Of a DNA stretch of 64,000 bases, positions 1-7,437 are shown piece after piece. The translations under genes and the position numbers were made by a program. The stretch spans positions 930,001-994,000 of the forward strand of contig NZ_FSQW01000001.1 in NCBI RefSeq assembly GCF_900128895.1. The letters run 5' to 3'. The DNA comes from Parasphingorhabdus marina DSM 22363 (GTDB lineage: Bacteria > Pseudomonadota > Alphaproteobacteria > Sphingomonadales > Sphingomonadaceae). Each line of letters begins with the position of its first letter. Within the stretch, counting starts at the first letter, position 1. The notes under the pieces are model-generated. The model ran no database searches. It was given only the letters and a program-made list of their open reading frames with translations, and was not told the origin of the DNA.

Positions 1-88
1 CCACCATTGCCGGCACATCGAAATTTGAGATACTGTGTCCTGGTGCGGCCTTGACTGGTGGCCGCGCTGATTGAGTGATATCAGGCTT

Positions 89-349
89 TCAGCCGTTCAC
101 GGCTTCCTCCGGCGGATTTCTGTCGACATCGAGCAAACCTTCCATAACCGCACAGGCGATCATGTGGGTCCGGTTTTTCGCCCGGAGTTTCAGACGGACA
201 TTTTCAACATGTCGATCCACTGTCCGGGGGGCGATCCCGACCAGGAGTGCGACTTCCTTGGTCGACAGTCCCTGCGCGACAAACTCCAATATTTCCGATT
301 CCCGCAATGTGAGAACCGGGCCGTTGCTGAAATTTCCATGTTGTAACAT
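89..349 (-). CDS. Small LuxR-type helix-turn-helix regulator
   Basis: The product is about 86 residues and is almost entirely a LuxR/GerE DNA-binding domain: LTLRESEILEFVAQGLSTKE followed by a recognition helix in IAPRTVDRHVENVRLKL. There is no receiver or autoinducer-binding domain, so it is either a stand-alone DNA-binding protein or works with a separate sensor. An in-frame GTG at 361 abuts an AGGAGG, leaving no spacer, so I place the start at the ATG at 349; a TTG at 352 is also possible. It is divergent from the Crp/Fnr gene at 891 and may share its upstream region. Family call is firm; target unknown. Confidence 0.75.
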   Translation of the reverse strand: MLQHGNFSNGPVLTLRESEILEFVAQGLSTKEVALLVGIAPRTVDRHVENVRLKLRAKNRTHMIACAVMEGLLDVDRNPPEEAVNG

Positions 350-890
350 CAACTGGTTCACCTCCTGAAGCAGCGAAACGCACGATTGCTCGTGCCAATC
401 TTATGTGCCCCCGGATCAGATCCCCGCTCGCTCAAAGTTCAAGACGCAGTGACGCCTCGAAAGAGCCGGGAATTACTCGTGAAATTTCTCGACCAAACTG
501 GCCAGACTGTTGCGATGAACGGTGGTTCCCTCCACAGATACGGTCGCGAGACGAAATCGGACAATAACATTTCTGCGCAACAATTGTTAGCGTTTTAACT
601 TGCCTGCTGGCCCATCGGATAGGATAAAATGGCCCCGATCAAGCATCTGATTTTACAGCATTTTACATATTTTGGCGAAAATTGCTGGGGATTCTACTAA
701 GCAAATACTGCCACAGGAAATTGCCTGTCATTCTGGACAGGGGAATCGCAGGATAGACCGGAGCCGGGCGGCTGCCGTACAATTGCTTCATCAAAAACAC
801 AGATGCGTATGAGGATGCAGCAAGGACAAAGCCTGTCCGCTGCAGCGAAAATTCAGGGTCGTGCTGAGGTCTTGAGAGGAGACAGCACGA
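350..890. other. 540-bp intergenic region, no convincing gene
   Basis: This gap separates the divergent LuxR-type and Crp/Fnr-type genes and should hold both promoters. The open frames here have no family features. Visible elements are an AACAATTGTT palindrome within CTGCGCAACAATTGTTAGCG near 573-592, and a good Shine-Dalgarno (GAGAGGAGAC) just before 891. I could not assign a -35/-10 pair with confidence and saw no perfect TTGAT-N4-ATCAA Fnr box. Confidence 0.5.
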
Positions 891-1607
891 ATGCAATCTA
901 CACTTTTGCCGCCCCGCAGCAATCACGGGGCGAAATCACACTTGCGAACAACCGCACTCAGGTTTCGGCCAGGCCAGCTCATATTTGACGAAGGGCAAAA
1001 AGCCACGCGTTGGTATGAAGTGGTTCGTGGTACCGTGCGTACCTGTCGTTTTCATATGGACGGAAACCGGCATCTGACGGGTTTTTTCTTCAGTGGAGAC
1101 GTTTTCGGCGCAGACTACGGATATTATGGCACGGCCGCAGAGGCCGTCACCGAAGTCACGGTTCGTTGCTACCGCGTCGGGGATATCATTTCCGGCCGCC
1201 AACCCGGACCGCAGCTCGACGAAACCGTCTCGATGCTGTTCCGCGCCATGTCGACAGCGCAAAGGTATCTCTTCATCATGGGACACAGAACGGCTTCCGA
1301 AAAGCTGGCGGCTTTTCTTTTGTGCCTTCAACAACAGGCGCTGGATGACCAGAATATTCGTTTGCCGATGTCGCGTAGCGATATTGCCGATTTTCTCGGA
1401 CTTACGATCCATACCATCAGCCGGACCTTCAGCGAACTCGCCCGCCAGGGACTGATCAAGGTCAATGGCCGGCATTCTGTCGCCATTGCCAACTATTCCG
1501 GACTTTGCCGCCTTGCAGGAGAATATCAGGACAGCACCGCCCCTGTCGGCTGTGCCGAAATTCACCCCCGCGCCGATCAATGCCTCGGCGACCGAACTGC
1601 TGCTTGA
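891..1607 (+). CDS. Crp/Fnr-family transcriptional regulator
   Basis: 238 residues: an N-terminal cyclic-nucleotide-binding-like beta-roll (about 20-110, with FRPGQLIFDEGQ and FFSGDVFGADYG), a dimer helix (about 115-150) and a C-terminal winged helix (about 158-195) with the Crp/Fnr recognition helix in LTIHTISRTFSELARQGLIK. The N-terminal Cys cluster of oxygen-sensing Fnr is absent, so it resembles FixK-type members rather than a [4Fe-4S] sensor. The start follows GAGAGGAGAC with good spacing. It ends 36 bp before the FapF-like gene on the same strand, so co-transcription and control of the adjacent secretion genes are likely but inferred. The last 35 residues or so lie beyond the usual fold. 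Confidence 0.85.
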   Translation: MQSTLLPPRSNHGAKSHLRTTALRFRPGQLIFDEGQKATRWYEVVRGTVRTCRFHMDGNRHLTGFFFSGDVFGADYGYYGTAAEAVTEVTVRCYRVGDIISGRQPGPQLDETVSMLFRAMSTAQRYLFIMGHRTASEKLAAFLLCLQQQALDDQNIRLPMSRSDIADFLGLTIHTISRTFSELARQGLIKVNGRHSVAIANYSGLCRLAGEYQDSTAPVGCAEIHPRADQCLGDRTAA

Positions 1608-1643
1608 GGACTTAGTCCCTGTAGCCATGAAGGGAGAACCCCA

Positions 1644-3167
1644 ATGACATTTATACCCCCGTTACCGAAATCCTGTCTTGTCACGATACCTGCCATTGTT
1701 ATTGCAGGAACCGCAATCGATGCCGAAGCTGCAACAACGGTTACGGCTCCGGATCCCGTGCCGGTTTCAAAAGACCTCAGCCCAGATGAAGCCAAAGCCG
1801 AAACCGCAAGAATCATGGCCAGGCTTCAGGCATTGAAACCCCAAGCCAAACGACAGGAGGAACCAAAACAATCGGCGCGTCCAGTTGCAGCCGATAGCCG
1901 TCGTCCCACTCCGCAACCGGAAGTCAGGGACGTCGGAACAGACAATGCCGATATTCTCGGGGCACTGACCGCCATCCGTGCAGAACTGGCGGAGCAGAAG
2001 AAGCTGATTGCGGATCAGCGTGCCCTGATTCAGACCCAGAACAGCAAGATCCGGCAGCTGGAACTGCGCGACGATCTGATTCGCGCCGCAGCACCGTCGG
2101 TCGAGTCACCGTTCAGGCTTTCCCGCATGCGCGGCGCAGGAATTCAGCAGGACTTGCTGGCTGAAGCGGCCGTACAGTCAGGACCGGGTCCCGATGCGGA
2201 TGTCCCTTTGCCGGAGAGCCCGGTTGGGGAAGCACCGCCCCAGGCGACCAATATCGAACAGAAAGTGGAAGCTGTCCCGGAAGGCCAGGGCGTCCTGACA
2301 CCCCAGGGTCAGTTTGTTCTGGATCCATCGATTGAATATACCCGATCATCGACCAACAGGCTGGTATTCCGCGGGATCGAATTGATTCCCGGGATTCAGA
2401 TCGGGGCTATCGAAGCAAGCGATGCGGACCGGGATACCGTGATCGGAACATTTGCGATGCGTTACGGCCTGACCCGCCGGCTGGAAATCGAGGGCCGCAT
2501 TCCCTTGCTGTATCGCAAGGATCGCATCCAGGTCGTCCAGCAGCGAGAAGACCAGATTGTCCGGGAAATCGGCCTGAATGCCACAGATATCGGAGACGCT
2601 GAGTTCTCGCTCCGGTACCAGCTCAATACGCCAAAAGCACAAAACCCGATTTGGGTGGCAGGCTTGCGCGTAAAAACGGATACCGGTGTGAGCCCCTACG
2701 AAGTGCCGTTTGACGAATTTGGCGTTGCCACCGGTCTCGCTACCGGTTCCGGCTTCTGGGGAATCCAGCCCAGCATCAGTTTCCTGCTGCCCTCTGATCC
2801 GGTAGTCATTTATGGTGGTCTCGGATATCTCTGGAACATCGAGCGCGACATTGACCGTATTGTCGGCGATGTCCTCGTCGGAAATGTCGACCCGGGCGAT
2901 GCGATCAATGCCAGCGTCGGCTTCGGGTTTGCGCTCAACCCCAGGTTTTCTTTTTCGCTGGGCTACCGTCATAATTACATCTTTTCTACCCGCACCGAGC
3001 TTGGGGACACGGTCCAGAACAGCAATGATATCCAGGTGGGATCATTCAACTTCGGCATGTCTTACCGGTTGAGCCGGCGACAGTCTCTTAATCTGGGGTT
3101 CCAGTTTGGCGTCACCGAAGATGCCCCGGATGTCGGGATCACGATGCGCATCCCCTTCCGCTTCTGA
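1644..3167 (+). CDS. FapF-like outer-membrane secretion channel
   Basis: 507 residues in the order expected for FapF, the trimeric outer-membrane exporter of Fap functional amyloid: signal region (1-30), Ala/Pro-rich linker, coiled coil at about 100-148 (heptads around AELAEQKKLIADQRALIQTQ), plug-like linker (150-215), then an amphipathic beta-strand barrel from GVLTPQGQFVLDPSIEY (about 216-232) to a C-terminal Phe (MRIPFRF), the usual barrel end signal. A strong Shine-Dalgarno (GGGAGAACCCCA) precedes the ATG. It lies downstream of the Crp/Fnr gene and convergent to the C39 peptidase operon, across a shared terminator. Barrel and coiled coil are seen; the FapF assignment is a family inference supported by the neighbouring C39 peptidase. 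The alternative is a generic MetA-pathway/transporter-type barrel. Confidence 0.72.
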   Translation: MTFIPPLPKSCLVTIPAIVIAGTAIDAEAATTVTAPDPVPVSKDLSPDEAKAETARIMARLQALKPQAKRQEEPKQSARPVAADSRRPTPQPEVRDVGTDNADILGALTAIRAELAEQKKLIADQRALIQTQNSKIRQLELRDDLIRAAAPSVESPFRLSRMRGAGIQQDLLAEAAVQSGPGPDADVPLPESPVGEAPPQATNIEQKVEAVPEGQGVLTPQGQFVLDPSIEYTRSSTNRLVFRGIELIPGIQIGAIEASDADRDTVIGTFAMRYGLTRRLEIEGRIPLLYRKDRIQVVQQREDQIVREIGLNATDIGDAEFSLRYQLNTPKAQNPIWVAGLRVKTDTGVSPYEVPFDEFGVATGLATGSGFWGIQPSISFLLPSDPVVIYGGLGYLWNIERDIDRIVGDVLVGNVDPGDAINASVGFGFALNPRFSFSLGYRHNYIFSTRTELGDTVQNSNDIQVGSFNFGMSYRLSRRQSLNLGFQFGVTEDAPDVGITMRIPFRF

Positions 3168-3191
3168 TAGCTCTGTAGAATCCAAAAAAAG

Positions 3192-3221
3192 GCCGCTGCA
3201 AACTCCGACGTTTGCAGCGGC
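3192..3221. terminator. Bidirectional intrinsic terminator
   Basis: A perfect 11-bp stem (GCCGCTGCAAA at 3192-3202 with TTTGCAGCGGC at 3211-3221) around an 8-nt loop. A run of seven A lies on the left side (a U-run for the minus strand) and ATCTTT on the right. It sits between two convergent genes and should stop both. Confidence 0.9.
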
Positions 3222-3259
3222 ATCTTTGTCCGGGGAATGGTCCGGGACAGAGAGCTTGT

Positions 3260-3841
3260 TCAATTCAGCAATGCGCCAATAGCGGCCTGGTCACTCGCAA
3301 CATCAAGAGCGCCCTTGATCCTGTCCAGTGCCATGCTGGCGTTGAAACCTTCATAACCCGACAGATCAAGACGGGCTTCCACTTCCTGGACGCTGTTAAA
3401 GCCATTGGCGGTGTTGATCAGCATGTTCCGGATCCCGCCGGATGTGTCATGCTGGATCGCGGTTTTTCCGTCATTGATGAGAAAAACCGGCGAATCTCCG
3501 ACTTTCATGCGAATATTGCCGTTGGCAAGAACTCCGTTCTGCAACGAGTCCGCATCGGCAGCCGTCAGGCCTGGAGCTGCAGTCTGGACTGTTTCTGCTC
3601 CGGCCTCCGTCCAGTTAAGGACGGTGTGCAAAAGCAGATTGCCGTCGACATAGGTCCGGATATCGGCCCCGAAATTAATGTTGAGGCCTGACCAGACGAA
3701 TCCGCCACGCAGCTTGTCCAGATCCTCATCTGAAACAAGTGCGGGCAGATCGGCCGCAGCTGGGGGGGCAGCATCAGCGGCCTGGGGGCAAATCATGGAA
3801 GCCAGAGCCAGGGAAAAAGCTATTTTGGCAGAATATTGCAT
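3260..3841 (-). CDS. Secreted protein with double-glycine-type leader, last gene of Fap-like operon
   Basis: 193 residues. A Sec signal (1 to about 24, MQYSAKIAFSLALAS...ADA) is followed by VSDEDLDKLRGG (residues 36-47), which fits the double-glycine leader pattern position by position (hydrophobic -12, S -11, acidic -8, L -7, L -4, GG at -2/-1). The remaining 146 residues are mixed beta/alpha with no Cys after the signal and no recognised domain. It starts 10 bp after the C39 peptidase gene, so the peptidase is its natural processing enzyme (inference). A longer frame from 3877 would overlap the peptidase and lose the signal, so the ATG at 3841 was chosen. Role unknown: minor subunit, chaperone or substrate. 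Confidence 0.7.
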   Translation of the reverse strand: MQYSAKIAFSLALASMICPQAADAAPPAAADLPALVSDEDLDKLRGGFVWSGLNINFGADIRTYVDGNLLLHTVLNWTEAGAETVQTAAPGLTAADADSLQNGVLANGNIRMKVGDSPVFLINDGKTAIQHDTSGGIRNMLINTANGFNSVQEVEARLDLSGYEGFNASMALDRIKGALDVASDQAAIGALLN

Positions 3842-3851
3842 TGTTCGTCTC

Positions 3852-4634
3852 TCATCTGACAGTACCAACCCGGACATCGAGCAAAAACTCGGGAGTCAGT
3901 TGATACAAGGGGGGAAGATGGGTGGTGAGGTCTCCGACCTCGGCGGTGGCGGATACCTGATCCAGTGGAGCACGCGACCAGGGGTTCCAGTCGCCCGCGA
4001 GATTGTAGACAGGTCGCTTCTTGATCGGTCCGTCCACGATCGCCAGCGCGACTCCGTTCCAGTATTTGCTGAAATCCTCTAGTGAGTATTTGCTGAGACC
4101 CAGGATGGAGTCGCCGACAAGAACCTGATCCTTGGTCTGGCCCTTGACTACGACAAAATGCTTGAAGCCGTCGAGGTCGAGCAGGACTATTACCGGCCGC
4201 TTCACTTGATAAAGCTGTTCGGGTTTCAGATTGAATCCCTCCGCGCGATAGCCGATCGATTGCAGGTAATTGCGCATGTCGAGCATGGAAAAACCCACTT
4301 TGCGGATGGTTTCCTTGTCCCCGAGAGCCCACATCGCCCGGAACGGAGCCCGTTCGTCGGTCGGGCGATCATAGTGATAAGTAAGAAGGGTTGCCACTGC
4401 TGCCGACCCGCAGCTGAAATCATAGCGCTGGCGGACAACTGATCGAAAGGGAATGTCCCACCAGGTCATCACACCAATCGAAAAATCGCCACCCGTCGCT
4501 TCCCGACCCAAGCGTACTTCAGCGCTGGCGGTACCGCTATAAGCAACAGCCAGGCCGCAAAGAGCGAGTGTGCTGCGCTTCAGAAGCCTTCCAAGTGACG
4601 GGGGCGATTTTGCATATGCAGATTGGCGGGACAT
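3852..4634 (-). CDS. Periplasmic C39-family cysteine peptidase (FapD-like)
   Basis: 260 residues with an N-terminal signal or anchor (about 18-38, ending TASAEV) and a C39 papain-like domain. The catalytic set is visible: Gln69 (oxyanion) and Cys75 in QRYDFSCGSAA, His159 in GFKHFVVVKG, and Asp175 in VLVGDSILG. C39 domains usually sit at the N-terminus of bacteriocin ABC exporters and cut after double glycine; here there is no ABC or permease domain, as in FapD, the stand-alone C39-like protein of Fap amyloid operons. Genes on both sides (9 and 10 bp away) encode secreted proteins with double-glycine-type motifs, which fits a processing role outside the cytoplasm. Family call is strong; substrate pairing is inference. 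Confidence 0.85.
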   Translation of the reverse strand: MSRQSAYAKSPPSLGRLLKRSTLALCGLAVAYSGTASAEVRLGREATGGDFSIGVMTWWDIPFRSVVRQRYDFSCGSAAVATLLTYHYDRPTDERAPFRAMWALGDKETIRKVGFSMLDMRNYLQSIGYRAEGFNLKPEQLYQVKRPVIVLLDLDGFKHFVVVKGQTKDQVLVGDSILGLSKYSLEDFSKYWNGVALAIVDGPIKKRPVYNLAGDWNPWSRAPLDQVSATAEVGDLTTHLPPLYQLTPEFLLDVRVGTVR

Positions 4635-4643
4635 TGTTCCGGC

Positions 4644-5075
4644 CTACTCGTTAACGTTGATCGTTATGCTCATGCCAGCCTGCAAGGAAGACTGGGCACC
4701 GGTATTGACAACAATATTGCCCAGGCCGTTAAAGCTGGAGAAAGCGTCGTCGGAAAAATTGACGTCGCCTGCAGTATAGTCGCCATCGATTGTGTTGCCG
4801 GTATTCTCGGCAATAAATGCCTGATTGTTGATCGCGATCTGGTTTCCGCTGCTCATTCTGTTCAACTCTTCAGGCGACAGGACGGAGGAAAGCAGATCGG
4901 ATGCTGCGGGTGTCACTACATCATCATTCTCGGCGCTGGATTCGGGCTGCACTATCGTGGTTCGTGCCGCAGCGGTCAGTTCCGGCGCGGTCAGTTCCGT
5001 AGCCGATTGCGCTGCAGCGTTGGTAGCGCTCGATGCGACAGCACCAATCATCAGTGCCAATAGATAATTTTTCAT
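4644..5075 (-). CDS. Secreted protein with LSxEEL-type leader motif (candidate Fap-like subunit)
   Basis: 143 residues: a signal peptide (1 to about 22, MKNYLLALMIGAVASSATNA), an acidic Ala/Thr-rich stretch, then LSPEELNRMSSG (66-77), which matches the double-glycine leader consensus with Ser-Gly instead of Gly-Gly at the cut. The 66 residues after it are rich in Asn, Ser, Gly and Thr, with alternating hydrophobic strands such as GNIVVNTGAQSSLQAGMSIT. This tail resembles the C-terminus of the upstream Asn/Gln-rich protein (GD-N, AF--F-G-, -G--S--Q-G--I). GGAGCGAGAACA precedes the ATG. No Cys is present. Probably a minor subunit or nucleator; not matched to a named family. Confidence 0.65.
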   Translation of the reverse strand: MKNYLLALMIGAVASSATNAAAQSATELTAPELTAAARTTIVQPESSAENDDVVTPAASDLLSSVLSPEELNRMSSGNQIAINNQAFIAENTGNTIDGDYTAGDVNFSDDAFSSFNGLGNIVVNTGAQSSLQAGMSITINVNE

Positions 5076-5088
5076 TGTTCTCGCTCCC

Positions 5089-5136
5089 GATCACGAAGGG
5101 TGATCGGGCCGGGGCATGCGGTTCGCTCCGGCCCGA
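5089..5136 (-). promoter_or_regulatory. Two intercistronic stem-loops after the first operon gene
   Basis: Between the Asn/Gln-rich gene and the next gene lie a 9-bp GC stem (TCGGGCCGG 5104-5112 with CCGGCCCGA 5128-5136) and a smaller GATCAC/GTGATC hairpin beside it. Neither has a U-run, so they look like partial attenuators or 3'-end stabilisers that would favour expression of the first gene over the rest. Confidence 0.5.
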
Positions 5137-5146
5137 CCATTTACAG

Positions 5147-5620
5147 TCAGAAGGTAATTGTACCTTGCGCAGCAATGTTGCTGCCCGACTGGGCATTGGA
5201 GTTTGTGCCACTGCTGAATGACGCATCCAGAATACCGGCAAAGGCTGCAAATGCGCTGCCATTGACATAGTTGTCGCCGCTATTGTGGTTGTTGTTGCCG
5301 CCACCAGTGGTGTTCATGTCAACAACTTCCTGCATGTTGGAGTTGGTGTTGACAGCGAGCAGCAATTGCGTGGCCGTAATGGTGTTGGCCGTGTTGTTGC
5401 TGTTCACATCACCGACAGTGAGCGAGTCATTGTCCTGCGAGTTGTCCTGCGCCTGCAGATACACATCAAGCAGGTCATTGACCACGATCGTGTCGCTGTT
5501 GTTGCCAGCAGCGCCTGTCGTGTTGTTGTCATTGTCCTGTGCTTGCTGAGCCATGGCGGGGGCGCCAATGGACAGAGCAGCTACAGCAGCAGAGGCTGCC
5601 AGTATCTTCGTCATTTTCAT
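5147..5620 (-). CDS. Asn/Gln-rich secreted protein, candidate amyloid subunit
   Basis: 157 residues. A clear Sec signal (1-24, ending PAMA before QQ) leaves a mature chain of about 133 residues with roughly 25 Asn and 10 Gln and, by eye, no Lys, Arg, Cys, Pro or Trp. Strand-forming stretches (TIVVNDLLDVYLQ, TATQLLLAVN, SAFAAFAGILDASF, NIAAQGTITF) alternate with Asn/Gly/Ser turns, as expected of secreted functional amyloids. The frame opens at 5662, but AAGGAGA lies 6 nt before the ATG at 5620, giving the proper signal. It is the first gene of the operon, followed by two stem-loops, which suits a highly expressed major subunit. No double-glycine leader is seen. No named family is recognised; the amyloid role is inference. 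Confidence 0.65.
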   Translation of the reverse strand: MKMTKILAASAAVAALSIGAPAMAQQAQDNDNNTTGAAGNNSDTIVVNDLLDVYLQAQDNSQDNDSLTVGDVNSNNTANTITATQLLLAVNTNSNMQEVVDMNTTGGGNNNHNSGDNYVNGSAFAAFAGILDASFSSGTNSNAQSGSNIAAQGTITF

Positions 5621-5694
5621 CGTCATTCTCCTTAAATCAAAGGCATCTCGATTCCCGATCATTCAGGAAAGGGGGGTAAGAGGCCCTGTTATCT

Positions 5695-5749
5695 GCCGCT
5701 TGTTGCGGCCAGAACTGTCTAGGTCGAATCGCGATGTCGCTTGTTGCGA
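5695..5749. promoter_or_regulatory. Paired palindromic operator candidates
   Basis: Two copies of the same palindrome: GCCGC-TTGTT-GCGGC at 5695-5709 and TCGC-TTGTT-GCGA at 5737-5749. Their centres are about 41 bp apart, close to four helical turns. They lie 75-130 bp upstream of the Asn/Gln-rich gene start at 5620 and before the 3' end of the convergent thioesterase gene. The identical TTGTT core suggests a regulator binding the same face of the DNA. Confidence 0.5.
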
Positions 5750-5800
5750 AATGGCAAATGGCAGGATTTTTTTGAAATGCGCGAAAATCCGGCCCGAAAA

Positions 5801-6622
5801 TCAGGCGTAGTAGGCGACGCTCTGCATCCCGGTGGCCATGAGTTCCTGCTCGCTGTTCCAGATGGACATATATTGGCTGGACGCGCCATGATCGGCATGG
5901 TGGGTGCGGGAATCAATCAGCCACCAGCCGTCCTGCGTGGCGATCTTTTCCGCGACAATATTGACTTGCCAGTTCATCGAACTGACCATCGCGTTTTTGT
6001 CGAGCATGCCCATGATCGAAGGCGGCAAACTGTCCCCCATGCAAAGGATTTCGGCTACCGGATCCAGACCCTTTCGGTCTTTCAACCGCATCCAGCGCGT
6101 CAGGCGATGGGTTTTGATGCTTGTGTCAATCCGCTTGCCAACAAACTCCATCTTCGAAGTAAAAAATTGCGCCGGCCCACTGTGAAGCTCTGTCGCAGAA
6201 GGAATTGGCGGGAATTCGGGCTTCTCCATTTCAAAAGCCGTGATGCTGGTGGTGCGGGGTGCCGCAAAGATGAAGTTGCAGTGCAGGCCGAGTCCCTTTT
6301 CACCGTAAAGATCTGCCTGCACAAACGCCGTGTTGCGGCCTCTTCTGAGCATTTCCGTCTTTGCCGTGAGTTCTCCTGACAACGGGCCGGTAAATGACAC
6401 TTGGCAGGAGCGCAAAGGCGGCAGATCAGGTTCAATGTGGCTGGCAGCATGGTAGGCTAATGTGGTTGACAGGCCGCCGAAAGCGGTACGCCCTTGCGTC
6501 CAGCCCTGAGGCAATTGCACAGGATTGCTCTCCCCGCCTGCTCCGCATTGCTGGAGCAACTGGGCGAGCGAAATGTCCGGAACAGTAGCGGATTCGGAAT
6601 CGGGGGCTGTAGATGCAGTCAT
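5801..6622 (-). CDS. Acyl-CoA thioesterase-family (double hot-dog) protein
   Basis: About 273 residues with the layout of TesB-like double hot-dog thioesterases: an N-terminal half with [20 protein letters not shown] and a C-terminal half with [20 protein letters not shown], where the Asp and following polar residues are typical of the active site. Such enzymes hydrolyse acyl-CoA to free acid and CoA in the cytoplasm. An in-frame GTG at 6628 precedes the ATG at 6622; the ATG was preferred and the ribosome site is weak. It is divergent from ihfA. Substrate length cannot be read from the sequence. Confidence 0.8.
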   Translation of the reverse strand: MTASTAPDSESATVPDISLAQLLQQCGAGGESNPVQLPQGWTQGRTAFGGLSTTLAYHAASHIEPDLPPLRSCQVSFTGPLSGELTAKTEMLRRGRNTAFVQADLYGEKGLGLHCNFIFAAPRTTSITAFEMEKPEFPPIPSATELHSGPAQFFTSKMEFVGKRIDTSIKTHRLTRWMRLKDRKGLDPVAEILCMGDSLPPSIMGMLDKNAMVSSMNWQVNIVAEKIATQDGWWLIDSRTHHADHGASSQYMSIWNSEQELMATGMQSVAYYA

Positions 6623-6734
6623 CGTCACCGCTTATCCCGCAAAAAGGGCAAAATCCACTGTTAAGATTTACAAATTTGAGAGTCTGCCCTATATCAAGAG
6701 CAAGATTTTCAATCTCTTACTGGGAGATATTTAC

Positions 6735-7034
6735 ATGAACTTCAGCAGCACACTTACCCGCGCAGATCTCGCCGATACAATGAATCGGCAGGTTGGTCTT
6801 TCGCGTGCAGATAGCGCCGTCATGGTGGAATCCATTCTTGACTTCATGATCGAGGCGCTGGTCAGTGGCGAGAATGTCAAGATTTCCGGCTTTGGTACAT
6901 TTGTGCTGCGCGACAAGGGTGAGCGGACTGGCAGAAACCCCAAAACCGGAGTGGAAGTCCCTATCGCACCGCGTCGCGTGCTGACCTTCCGCGCCAGCCA
7001 GACGATGCGTGACCGCATCATAGCCGCGGGCTAA
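6735..7034 (+). CDS. ihfA: Integration host factor subunit alpha
   Basis: 99 residues, the normal IHF/HU length. [20 protein letters not shown] begins the helical dimer core, and the DNA-bending arm has [20 protein letters not shown], with the conserved RxGRNPKTG-type arm and following Pro. IHF-alpha pairs with IHF-beta to bend DNA sharply in replication, recombination and transcription. The frame extends upstream to 6525, but the ATG at 6735 follows TGGGAGATA and gives the family-standard N-terminus. A MerR gene follows 24 bp later, the usual alphaproteobacterial arrangement and a probable operon. Confidence 0.95.
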   Translation: MNFSSTLTRADLADTMNRQVGLSRADSAVMVESILDFMIEALVSGENVKISGFGTFVLRDKGERTGRNPKTGVEVPIAPRRVLTFRASQTMRDRIIAAG

Positions 7035-7058
7035 ATTACCAGTTCCTGAGAGTGTAAC

Positions 7059-7433
7059 ATGAGTGATATTGCAAAAGACAAAGGGGCGTTCCGGACAATT
7101 GGCGAACTTTCCAGGGAGCTGGGAATCAAGGCTCACATCCTCCGCTACTGGGAAGACCAGTTTGCGATGTTACAGCCACTGAAACGGGCCGGTGCCCGGC
7201 GCCACTACAGACCGGAAGATGTCGAGATGGTTAAAACCATAAACCGTCTGCTCAACGAGGAAGGCTACACCATCAAGGGTGCGCGCAAATATCTGACATC
7301 GCGAAAATCACGCCGTCCTGCAGAACCGGCCGCCATCCCGATGGCACCGGCGGTTCAGGAGGACAGCGGATTGATTGTTGCCGAGCTGAAAAATATCCGT
7401 AACCGGATGTCCCGGGCTCTCAGCGAAGCCTGA
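7059..7433 (+). CDS. MerR-family transcriptional regulator (ihfA-linked)
   Basis: 124 residues. The winged helix-turn-helix covers about residues 10-80: FRTIGELSRELGIKAHILRY, then WEDQF, KRAGARRHYRPEDVEMVKTI and NRLLNEEGYTIKGARKYL. The C-terminus is short, low in complexity and has no Cys cluster, so it is not a metal sensor like MerR itself. MerR proteins of this type directly downstream of ihfA are common in alphaproteobacteria; their targets are mostly unknown. Likely co-transcribed with ihfA. Confidence 0.85.
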   Translation: MSDIAKDKGAFRTIGELSRELGIKAHILRYWEDQFAMLQPLKRAGARRHYRPEDVEMVKTINRLLNEEGYTIKGARKYLTSRKSRRPAEPAAIPMAPAVQEDSGLIVAELKNIRNRMSRALSEA

Positions 7434-7437
7434 TTGC

